From Rudanella sp. (GTDB lineage: Bacteria; Bacteroidota; Bacteroidia; Cytophagales; Spirosomataceae), in assembly GCA_026785985.1 (NCBI GenBank), contig JAJAYX010000655.1, positions 1 through 8,005 on the forward strand: a stretch of DNA of 8,005 bases. The letters are read 5' to 3'. Position numbers and translations under genes: made by a program. Below the pieces are notes generated by a model that saw only the letters and a program-made list of their open reading frames with translations, was not told the DNA's origin and made no database searches. Shown here one piece after another: positions 1 through 6,514 of the stretch (its first letter is position 1; each line of letters begins with the position of its first letter).

Positions 1-600
1 ACCGGCATTATTTTCATTGACGAAATCGACAAGATTGCTTCAAACCGGAGCAATGGGTCAGGTGGTGGGGCCGATGTGAGCCGCGAGGGGGTTCAGCGCG
101 ACCTGTTGCCCATTGTGGAAGGCAGCGCGGTGAACACTAAATACGGCACCATCCACACCGACCATATTTTGTTCGTGGCAGCCGGGGCGTTCCACGTCTC
201 GAAGCCCAGTGACCTGATTCCCGAACTTCAGGGCCGTTTCCCCATTCGGGTGGAGTTGCAAAGCCTGTCGGAAGATGACTTCTACCAGATTCTGAAAGAG
301 CCGAAAAACGCCCTCACCTAGCAATATGTGGCGATGATGGCCGCCGAGGAGGTAATCCTGACGTTTGATGACGATGCACTGCGCGAGATGGCCCACATTG
401 CGTTTCTGGTCAATTCGGAGGTTGAAAATATCGGAGCGCGTCGTTTGCAGACCGTTCTGAGCCACCTGCTTAACGATTTTATGTTCGATATTCCCGACGT
501 GATTGGAGCCAATTCGCAGGTGGTGGTCACGAAGGCGTTGGTGAACGAAAAACTGGACGAGCTGGTAAAGAACCGCGATTTGAGCCAGTTTATTTTGTAA
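1..600 (+). pseudogene. hslU: ATP-dependent protease ATPase subunit HslU, 5'-partial, with in-frame TAG
   Basis: HslU is the AAA+ unfoldase that feeds unfolded substrates to the HslV peptidase in the cytoplasm. Frame 1 is open from base 1 and encodes the C-terminal part. It has the Walker B motif GIIFIDEID (residues 2-10 of the window), [13 protein letters not shown], the arginine-finger segment [12 protein letters not shown], the sensor-2 segment ENIGARRL, and the typical HslV-docking tail LSQFIL before TAA at 598-600. The 199 codons match the last roughly 195 residues of the 443-residue E. coli protein; Walker A and most of the I domain lie outside the window. One TAG at 319-321 interrupts PKNALT-stop-QYVAMM, where relatives usually have Lys, so a single AAG to TAG change explains it. 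Everything after the stop stays in frame and well conserved. If the stop is real, the product loses about 93 residues, including sensor 2 and the HslV-docking tail. The ATG codons at 328 and 331 would give only a fragment. The identity is near certain; loss of function is likely, with sequencing error as the alternative. Confidence 0.9.
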
Positions 601-601
601 C

Positions 602-627
602 ACCGTCCCCTGGCCGGTGGCGACGGT
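602..627. other. Inverted repeat after hslU stop, weak terminator candidate
   Basis: ACCGTC (602-607) and GACGGT (622-627) form a perfect 6-bp inverted repeat with a GC-rich 14-nt loop, starting two bases after the hslU stop. No T-run follows, so an intrinsic terminator is only a guess. Confidence 0.25.
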
Positions 628-675
628 ACAGCGCACGAACCGTTGAGAAGTGGACTCGACAGGCGGGATGGTATT

Positions 676-690
676 ATGACGTTCCGTCAT
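676..690. terminator. Short hairpin between convergent gene ends
   Basis: ATGACG (676-681) and CGTCAT (685-690) form a 6-bp stem with a 3-nt loop, directly next to the stop codon of the minus-strand 132-aa gene (690-692). It lies between the convergent ends of hslU and that gene, where a bidirectional terminator would be expected. There is no T-tract on either side, so the call is weak. Confidence 0.25.
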
Positions 691-1088
691 CACCGGCCAG
701 AGGTCAGTGCCACAAGCGACTTCACGGCCCGGTTCACGTCATCCCGCTTGGTGTCGGGCAAATCGAACCGGTTGAAGGGTTGTAGTTCAAGCACGAACGT
801 CAGGTCAATTTGGTCGTCGACGGGTGTGAAGAGTTTATAGCCGATTACACGCACGGGCATTAGTCCGTGCTTTTTTTTGTAAGTTATCAGCCAGATTCCC
901 ACTGCCATTTCGACCTGTTCGGGCAAAATGCCCTCAGCGGGAACAAAGCGAACATAGGCATAACTCCGGTCGACAAGCGTCTGCTCATGGAGGCCGAAAT
1001 GCCCTTCGCAACTCGAAAAGGTTCGAACCAAACCCGTTGCGTTGAGGGCTTCAACAAGGGGAAGGATGCCGGGTTCTACGGGGGACAT
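690..1088 (-). CDS. Conserved-looking hypothetical protein with SSCEGH motif (132 aa)
   Basis: I do not recognise this protein with certainty. From the ATG at 1088-1086 it has 132 residues, no signal peptide and no membrane segment, so it is probably cytoplasmic. The N-terminal third reads PLVEALNATGLVRTFSSCEGH (residues 10-30). The Ser-Ser-Cys-Glu-Gly-His cluster at 25-30 recalls the SSC motif of Tyw3-type proteins, but the resemblance is too short to assign a function. The rest alternates apparent beta strands and helices, ending with a charged helix (residues 113-127). An in-frame TTG at 1106-1104 would add six residues; I prefer the ATG because the match-like segment starts after it, though neither start has a clear ribosome site. 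It begins 45 nt after the stop of the hybrid regulator on the same strand and in the same frame, with no separate promoter seen, so co-transcription is likely. It converges on hslU. Confidence 0.65.
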   Translation of the reverse strand: MSPVEPGILPLVEALNATGLVRTFSSCEGHFGLHEQTLVDRSYAYVRFVPAEGILPEQVEMAVGIWLITYKKKHGLMPVRVIGYKLFTPVDDQIDLTFVLELQPFNRFDLPDTKRDDVNRAVKSLVALTSGR

Positions 1089-1133
1089 TGGAGTGAGGTT
1101 GTTCAATTGGAAATCAGGGCGACCAGGTAAACC

Positions 1134-3866
1134 TCAAACCCCAACTGGCGATTTTCGATACTCCGACGGAGTCTTGCCGGTGTGCTGCTTGAAGAAGGTG
1201 GTGAAGTAAGCCGGCGAACTGAAGCCGGTGGCATCGGCGATTTCGGACATCGGGTTGTTGGTTTCCCGGAGCAGGTGTTTAGCCCGTTTCAAGCGGATCT
1301 GGGTTAGGTAATCCATTACGTTCATGTCGAGAAGGGCCTGCACTTTCCGGTATAGTTGGACGCGGGAAAGACCCATCTCACGGCTCAATTTCTCCACCCC
1401 AAAATCGGAGTCGGCCAGATTCTGTTCTGTAAGGGCCGTTAGCTGATTCAGGAATTTTTTGTCCTGCCGGTTGCCACCCGTCTCCGACTGCGACAGGAAG
1501 TCCGAGGCATACCGGCGCTGCCATTTTTCGCGATTCGCCAGCGTGGTGCGGAGGGTTTCCAGCAGGTAAGCCGTGTTGAAGGGTTTGGTCATGTAGGCAT
1601 CGGCCCCTACCCGGGTGCCCTCAATTCGTTGCTCCATTTGTCCTCTTGCCGTCAGCAAAATAACCGGAATGTGCGAGGTGCGAAGGTCTGATTTTACCCG
1701 TCGAGTCAGTTGCAGACCATCGAGGCCGGGCAACATAATATCGCTGATGATCAGGTCGGGAATGATTTCTAACGCCCGTTCCCAACCTTGCTCGCCAGTG
1801 GGTTCGGCTGCCACATCAAACTCGCCCTGTAGGCGTGTAGTAAGAAAAGCCCGCAGGTCGTCGTTATCTTCGACCACCAGAATAGTACCTGCGTGTTTGC
1901 CAGAGAGTGCAACGGGTTCGGTCACGTCTTCGTCGATGTCGAGAATGGTTCGTTGCCGGGTTGGGGAGCCGGTTTTTTCTTCCGGTGCCAGGTGCGCATC
2001 GCCCAGCGGCAACAGAATCGTGAAGGTGGTGCCCTTGCCTTGTTCAGAGGCTACGCTGATCTCGCCCAGATGCAGTTGAATAAACTCCATCGAGAGAGCC
2101 AATCCCAGTCCTTTAGAGAGGTTAAATGGTTTGGCACCGCTGAAAAACAAATCGAACGCATGAGCCTGCTCGTCGGGAGACATGCCTTCACCATTATCGT
2201 CTACCTCAATGCATACCTGCTCGCCCTGCACCGCTAACCGCACGTGAATCAGACCGTTTTTTTGGGTGTATTTAAACGCATTTGACAGCAGATTAACGAT
2301 CACTTTGTCCAGCTTTTCAGTATCGAACCAAATCGGTATGTTGGTTTTGGTGGGCAAAAACTGTAGGTCGATACGCTGCTTGTCGGCTTTTTGTCTGAAA
2401 TCCTGGACAATGTCCTGAATGAAGGCAACCAGATTCTGTTCTGAGGTATGAAGGCGTTGCTTCCCGGCATCCGTCTTGCGTAGGTCCAGCATCTGATCCA
2501 CCAGCCGCAGCAAGCGGTATGAGTTCTTTTGCACCAGCAACAAATTGCTTCTTAGATCGTGCGGATTGACACTTTTTTTGCTCAACAAATCCTCGGTCGG
2601 GGTCAGAATCAGGCCCAGGGGGGTGTTGAATTCGTGAGATATGTACGAATAAAACCGCAGTTTTTCTTCGGTAGCCAGTCGTGCCTGTGCCGAAACAGCC
2701 TCAATCTGATTTTTCTGGTTCAGAATTTCTTCGTTCTGATGTTCGAGGGTTCGGTAGGCAGTTTGTTTGGTGTAATACAGATATAGGGCATACATCCCCA
2801 GCACCATCATAATCAACAGGCTGGCCACTGTCAGGTAAAGCGTGTCGCGCTGGGAGGTATAGGTGCGCGAAAGTTCGTTGATGCGCTGACTTTGTTTTTC
2901 AATGTCGGCCTGCTGATTCAGGAGTTTATCGCTTTGGGCCTTCAGTGCGTGAATGTTCGAGGCATCGACCTGGATGGAGTTCAGAATTTGTTCGCGCTCC
3001 ACGGCTTTTCCCTCCAGAATCCGGGTCGCTGTTTTAATGGCCTCTTCGCCCCCGGTCGGATACAGGAAACTGGCCGTCAGCATGCCGTTTGTGATCGCCT
3101 GCATACCCGCCGAAGGGCCTGGCAGCGCGTCGATTCCCACAAAATCGACCTTATCCTGCAAGCCGTTTTGCCTGAAAACCTGGTAGGCACCGAGAGCCAT
3201 TACATCGTTGTGAGCGAAAACCAAATCGGTTTCTTTGAGGTCATTAAACATCGAAGACACCATTCGGCCCACGGTATCCTGCTCCCACTGACCGTTTATC
3301 TCCTTCACAATCTGAATGGCAGGGAATTTCTTTAGCGCTTCCCGTAGCCCCCGGTCCCGGTCCTGAGCAGGCGACGAACTGGGTAGTCCCCAAATTTCAA
3401 CCACGCGCCCCCGGCCATTCAGGCGATTTCCAATAAAGGCCCCGGCCAACCGACCAATTTGAACATTGTCGCCCCCAATATAGGCATTGTAAGATTTGGT
3501 GTCGATTTTTCGATCAAGCAGAATAACCGGAATGCCTTTTTGGTAAACGGCCTCGATTATTTTGGTAAACGGCTCTTTCTCGTTGGGCGAAATAATGAGC
3601 AAGTCAATTCCCTTGTCCATCAACGACTGCACCTGGCTAATTTGCCGGGCGGTGCTGTTGCTGGCATCTTCGTAGAGGAGGGAATAAGCCGGATGAAACG
3701 CAAGTTCGCGCTTCATGTCGTTGAGCATTGCCCTTCGCCACGCATCGGCACCAGTACATTGCGAAAACCCAATCCGGTATGTTTTGCCATGCTGTGGGGT
3801 CGGTTGACAGGCCAATAGCAGTAAACCTGCGACAAGCGACCAATAGATACTGACCGTTTTAAACAT
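1134..3866 (-). CDS. Hybrid two-component regulator: sugar-binding-like sensor, histidine kinase, receiver, AraC-type DNA-binding domain
   Basis: This is a one-protein signalling system of the Bacteroidota hybrid type, 910 aa from the ATG at 3866-3864 (a TTG four codons upstream is less likely). Domains in order: N-terminal hydrophobic signal with lipobox LLLLAC (Cys20); a type I periplasmic binding domain of ribose/LacI type, about 27-297 (YRIGFSQC, LIISPNE, IPVILLDRKID, YIGGDN, FAHNDVMALGAY); a coiled-coil linker, about 303-340; a membrane helix, about 343-365; HisKA with phospho-acceptor His411 in SHEFNTPL; an HATPase domain (N box Asn529, DDNGEGM, GLGLAL); a receiver with acidic Glu666/Asp667, phospho-acceptor Asp709, Thr739 and Lys761; and an AraC helix-turn-helix, about 810-906. 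The N box and receiver residues needed for phosphotransfer are present. It presumably senses a sugar-like ligand directly or through a partner and binds DNA when phosphorylated. No transporter, SusC/SusD pair or glycoside hydrolase operon lies beside it here, so its target is unknown. The 132-aa gene follows on the same strand. Confidence 0.95.
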   Translation of the reverse strand: MFKTVSIYWSLVAGLLLLACQPTPQHGKTYRIGFSQCTGADAWRRAMLNDMKRELAFHPAYSLLYEDASNSTARQISQVQSLMDKGIDLLIISPNEKEPFTKIIEAVYQKGIPVILLDRKIDTKSYNAYIGGDNVQIGRLAGAFIGNRLNGRGRVVEIWGLPSSSPAQDRDRGLREALKKFPAIQIVKEINGQWEQDTVGRMVSSMFNDLKETDLVFAHNDVMALGAYQVFRQNGLQDKVDFVGIDALPGPSAGMQAITNGMLTASFLYPTGGEEAIKTATRILEGKAVEREQILNSIQVDASNIHALKAQSDKLLNQQADIEKQSQRINELSRTYTSQRDTLYLTVASLLIMMVLGMYALYLYYTKQTAYRTLEHQNEEILNQKNQIEAVSAQARLATEEKLRFYSYISHEFNTPLGLILTPTEDLLSKKSVNPHDLRSNLLLVQKNSYRLLRLVDQMLDLRKTDAGKQRLHTSEQNLVAFIQDIVQDFRQKADKQRIDLQFLPTKTNIPIWFDTEKLDKVIVNLLSNAFKYTQKNGLIHVRLAVQGEQVCIEVDDNGEGMSPDEQAHAFDLFFSGAKPFNLSKGLGLALSMEFIQLHLGEISVASEQGKGTTFTILLPLGDAHLAPEEKTGSPTRQRTILDIDEDVTEPVALSGKHAGTILVVEDNDDLRAFLTTRLQGEFDVAAEPTGEQGWERALEIIPDLIISDIMLPGLDGLQLTRRVKSDLRTSHIPVILLTARGQMEQRIEGTRVGADAYMTKPFNTAYLLETLRTTLANREKWQRRYASDFLSQSETGGNRQDKKFLNQLTALTEQNLADSDFGVEKLSREMGLSRVQLYRKVQALLDMNVMDYLTQIRLKRAKHLLRETNNPMSEIADATGFSSPAYFTTFFKQHTGKTPSEYRKSPVGV

Positions 3867-3915
3867 GGTTGAATACAAATCAAAACAAGGCTGAAAGGGC
3901 CAAATCGGTATTGTT

Positions 3916-3947
3916 CAAAGTTAAGTTAGAATTAATTCAATAGCCAA
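3916..3947 (-). promoter_or_regulatory. Bacteroidota-type promoter of the hybrid regulator
   Basis: Read on the minus strand, TAACTTTG (3923-3916) matches the phylum's -7 consensus TAnnTTTG exactly. A TTG (3947-3945) lies 21 nt upstream, at an acceptable -33 spacing. Transcription would start near 3909, leaving about 40 nt of leader before the ATG at 3866. The match is seen directly; promoter activity is inferred. Confidence 0.55.
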
Positions 3948-3963
3948 CCCCACTTCCAATTTC

Positions 3964-4050
3964 ATGGCCCCGACTTTCCGCTCCTCTCTTCCTTTTTCCC
4001 TTTCTTCCCTGTATTACCTTTGCTCCCGAATCACAACCAGTATAGCTTGA
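3964..4050 (+). CDS. Possible 28-aa leader ORF overlapping the aroA start
   Basis: An ATG at 3964 opens a 28-codon frame rich in Ser, Leu, Phe and Tyr. It ends in TGA at 4048-4050, which overlaps the proposed aroA TTG start (4047-4049) as TTGA. That stop-start arrangement is typical of translational coupling. Much of the peptide is simply the reading of the 30-nt pyrimidine tract, so it may be accidental. It would also be untranscribed if the TACCTTTG box at 4015-4022 is the only promoter. I list it because it bears on the odd aroA start, not because the peptide resembles anything known. Confidence 0.2.
   Translation: MAPTFRSSLPFSLSSLYYLCSRITTSIA
3981..4010 (+). repeat. 30-nt pure pyrimidine tract upstream of aroA
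   Basis: All 30 bases are C or T, bounded by G at 3980 and G at 4011. The tract lies between the divergent regulator and aroA promoters, directly upstream of the aroA -7-like box. Such tracts can adopt unusual structure or bend DNA; a role here is not shown. Confidence 0.7.
4015..4022 (+). promoter_or_regulatory. TAnnTTTG -7 box for aroA
   Basis: TACCTTTG matches the Bacteroidota -7 consensus exactly. No clear -33 TTTG is present at the expected distance, where the pyrimidine tract lies. If this is the promoter, transcription begins near 4029, which excludes the TTG at 4020-4022 as a translation start and leaves about 18 nt before the TTG at 4047. Confidence 0.4.
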
Positions 4051-5285
4051 CGACCGTACACCTAAATCCGCCCAATGGCCCCGTTCGGGCTACCATTCCG
4101 TTAGCTTCTTCCAAAAGCGAAAGCAACCGCGCACTTATTATCAATGCGCTCACCGGTTTTAAAGGAGAGGTGCAGAATCTGGCTTCAGCCCGCGATACCC
4201 AAACCATGATCCGGCTGCTCAAGTCCAGCGATGAGACTGCCGATGTGCTGGATGCCGGAACGACTATGCGGTTCCTGACGGCTTACTTTGCCGCCACCGG
4301 GCAACAAAAAATCCTGACCGGCATCCCACGCATGTGCGAACGGCCTATTGGTCTGCTTGTTGAAGCATTACGTGCGTTGGGGGCCGATATTACCTATCTG
4401 AAAAATGACGGATACCCTCCACTCCGTATCAACGGATTTGTCTATAGTGGGGCCACAAGGATTGCTATTCGGGGTGATGTGAGCAGCCAGTATATTTCGG
4501 CCCTGTTGATGATTGCCCCAACGCTGCCCACCGGCCTGACCATTGAGCTGACGGGGGAAATTGGCTCTCGGCCCTACATCGAAATGACCATTGAGCAGAT
4601 GCGCCATTTCGGGGCCAGCATCGAAACCGACTGGACCGCCCAAACCCTCACCGTTGCCCCCCAACCCTACACCCCAACCACATTTGCCGTAGAGTCCGAT
4701 TGGTCGGGGGCGAGTTATTGGTATAGCGTGGTGGCTCTTGCCGAAGAAGGTAGCGAGCTGGAATTGCTGGGCCAGAAATCGCATTCGTTGCAGGGAGATA
4801 GTGCCATTGCAGCCATTATGCGGGCGTTAGGGGTGGAAAGCACCTTTACAGAACGGGGTGTTATTTTGACCAAAATTCCTGCCCAATCGTCGCTCACCCA
4901 GGACTATACGGGTTGCCCCGATCTGGCCCAAACCGTGGTGGTGTGCGCTGCCATGAAAGGTATTCCGCATACGCTGACGGGTATCGAAAGCCTGAAAATT
5001 AAAGAAACCGACAGGGTGCTGGCCTTACAAACCGAACTGAAAAAAGTGGGTGCCGAGTTGGTCGAAACCGAACCCAACACCCGCTACGAAGTTCGCCCGC
5101 TCAACCCTAAACCCCAGGCCCCAAGCCCCCCGTCTATTCATACCTACGACGATCACCGCATGGCAATGGCTTTTGCACCAGTGGCTATGTGTCAGCCGGT
5201 TATCATCGAAGAACCGGGAGTGGTCGCCAAATCGTATCCCTCGTTTTGGGATGATTTTCGGTTAGTGGCCAGCGTGGAGTTTTAG
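4047..5285 (+). CDS. aroA: 3-phosphoshikimate 1-carboxyvinyltransferase (EPSP synthase)
   Basis: AroA joins shikimate-3-phosphate and phosphoenolpyruvate in the sixth step of the shikimate pathway, in the cytoplasm. From the TTG at 4047 the product has 412 residues (E. coli 427). Family positions are visible: Lys23-Ser24 and Arg28 (KSESNR), the phosphoenolpyruvate loop DAGTTMR (69-75), Arg99 (CERPIG), SSQ (147-149), catalytic Asp292 (GCPDLAQ), Glu320 and Arg323 (KETDR), Arg371 (DDHRMAM) and Lys395 (KSYPSFWDDF). No ATG is available near the N-terminus. An in-frame TTG at 4020 would add nine residues but forms part of a TAnnTTTG box, so I prefer TTG 4047, which puts the first strand (TVHLNPPNGPVRATIPLASSK) in the usual place. 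A Pro-rich loop at 352-362 is unusual. Phe76 stands where E. coli has Pro101; I believe this is common in the phylum. The gene is solitary and converges on the sialidase-like gene with a 4-nt overlap. Confidence 0.95.
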   Translation: MTTVHLNPPNGPVRATIPLASSKSESNRALIINALTGFKGEVQNLASARDTQTMIRLLKSSDETADVLDAGTTMRFLTAYFAATGQQKILTGIPRMCERPIGLLVEALRALGADITYLKNDGYPPLRINGFVYSGATRIAIRGDVSSQYISALLMIAPTLPTGLTIELTGEIGSRPYIEMTIEQMRHFGASIETDWTAQTLTVAPQPYTPTTFAVESDWSGASYWYSVVALAEEGSELELLGQKSHSLQGDSAIAAIMRALGVESTFTERGVILTKIPAQSSLTQDYTGCPDLAQTVVVCAAMKGIPHTLTGIESLKIKETDRVLALQTELKKVGAELVETEPNTRYEVRPLNPKPQAPSPPSIHTYDDHRMAMAFAPVAMCQPVIIEEPGVVAKSYPSFWDDFRLVASVEF

Positions 5286-6454
5286 TTGGCCGCGAGGCTC
5301 ACCAGACTCCATTTAAGGCCGTTCTTTTTGTTGGCATTCCGCACTTCATAGGCTACCAGCAACTGATTATCGAGCACTAGCGCACTTGGATTGATGCCGT
5401 TAGTGGAACCGTTCAGCCAGTTGATGGCTGAGGCTTTGTCGCCGTTGATGGTACGATACGCAATTTGAGGGCTGTTTCCGTTGGTTTGATCCCACAGAAA
5501 AACGGCCTTCTGATTCTGCGTGGCTACATAGCCATTACGGGCGGTGGGATCGTTGGCCAGCACCAGCCGTTTGCCGTCCTGCGTCACCAGCCGGATACCT
5601 TTGTCGGCCTCCGTACCCGAAAACCAGGTAATCAGATTACTTTTGCCGTAGGTAGTCGATGCCGCACCGCTGTGGGGGCAACCCGCAATTTTCCAGTTAT
5701 CCGTAAACAGGATTTGGGGTCTAGAGAAGGTCAGACCGTTGTCGGTGGAGGTCATGTTGGCCATGTCGCGCACATCGTCGTTATTGTCGCGATAATACAC
5801 CTGGAGGGCATCGTTGGCATCGACCAGCAAACTGACGTTACAACAGTCGCAAACCACCTCGTCAATTATTCGTTCGGGTTGGAATACACCGTTTTTGGTC
5901 AGCACGAGCCGCAAATTCCGCTCTTCGTGCTTCGTACTCCCGGCCACATCTTTCAGGTAAGCCACCGCCAGTTCATCGTTGGGCAACATCACCGCATCGA
6001 AAAAGCCGCGCACACAGGGGGTCAGGTCTGAATCCACTGGTTTCGGTGCTGACCAGGTCATGCCCTTGTCCGTCGACGAAGTGGCCATTACCTGAAGAGT
6101 CCTCTTGCCGTCTACATCGGCACGATTCGAGAACACAGCCACCATTGAGCCATCTTTTTTAAACATCACTTTTGGACGCATCAACCGGCTGCCACTCACG
6201 CCCGATCCGGCATAAACAATCTGTTTTGGCGAGAATGTTTTACCCTTATCGTCCGACTGGGCCATGCAAAATGCTCCGTCGCCTTTTGCGTCTTTTTCAG
6301 TCCAGGTGAGCATCACGGCTCCCGTTGGGGTTTTAGCCAGCAAGGGCATAGTATAGGCAATGGTCGTGTCGCTGCCAATGGGTTGGGCCTGCACTGCGGC
6401 TCCCGTCGTTAGGGATAAGGCAAATAGAATGCGGAGGCAGTTGTTTAGATTCAT
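5282..6454 (-). CDS. Secreted sialidase-like (BNR/Asp-box) beta-propeller protein with CDCC and GCPxxG motifs
   Basis: This is a 390-aa exported protein. An N-terminal signal peptide (Leu/Ala-rich h-region 8-20) likely ends at VQA-Q (residues 21-24), placing it in the periplasm or outside. Three Asp-box repeats mark propeller blades: SDDKGKTF (67-74), SSTDKGMTW (126-134) and STDNGLTF (236-243). Between blades lie VCDCC (201-205), YYRDNNDDVRDM (220-231) and KIAGCPHSG (255-263). This set resembles a widespread group annotated only as exo-alpha-sialidase or sialidase-like. I cannot identify a sialidase Arg triad, so glycosidase activity is doubtful; the Cys/His cluster may bind metal or form disulfides. 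The ATG at 6454-6452 directly precedes the signal peptide. The TAA (5284-5282) overlaps the aroA TAG tail to tail. The gene is solitary and divergent from the cobW pseudogene. Confidence 0.85.
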   Translation of the reverse strand: MNLNNCLRILFALSLTTGAAVQAQPIGSDTTIAYTMPLLAKTPTGAVMLTWTEKDAKGDGAFCMAQSDDKGKTFSPKQIVYAGSGVSGSRLMRPKVMFKKDGSMVAVFSNRADVDGKRTLQVMATSSTDKGMTWSAPKPVDSDLTPCVRGFFDAVMLPNDELAVAYLKDVAGSTKHEERNLRLVLTKNGVFQPERIIDEVVCDCCNVSLLVDANDALQVYYRDNNDDVRDMANMTSTDNGLTFSRPQILFTDNWKIAGCPHSGAASTTYGKSNLITWFSGTEADKGIRLVTQDGKRLVLANDPTARNGYVATQNQKAVFLWDQTNGNSPQIAYRTINGDKASAINWLNGSTNGINPSALVLDNQLLVAYEVRNANKKNGLKWSLVSLAAN

Positions 6455-6472
6455 TCTAATTTAAGATTTTTG

Positions 6473-6480
6473 CAAATAAA
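6473..6480 (-). promoter_or_regulatory. Weak -7-like box upstream of the sialidase-like gene
   Basis: On the minus strand TTTATTTG matches TAnnTTTG at five of six fixed positions, 18 nt before the ATG. No convincing -33 element at proper spacing was found. A tentative call. Confidence 0.25.
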
Positions 6481-6514
6481 ACGCCTTCACTGCAATTTTC
6501 TGTTTATCCAATGA

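Noticed and set aside
328..600. 90-codon frame as a separate small gene
   Set aside because: It is the C-terminal domain of hslU after the internal TAG; no separate promoter or ribosome site is seen.
58..693. 211-codon frame on the minus strand
   Set aside because: It is the antisense of conserved hslU codons; the protein has no recognisable motif and the plus strand is clearly coding.
1615..2079. 154-codon plus-strand frame inside the hybrid regulator
   Set aside because: Arg/Ser-rich antisense reading of the receiver and ATPase domains; no support.
4368..4784. 138-codon minus-strand frame inside aroA
   Set aside because: Shadow of strongly conserved aroA codons.
5465..6031. 188-codon frame on the plus strand
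   Set aside because: Antisense of the sialidase-like gene, whose Asp boxes and signal peptide show the real strand.
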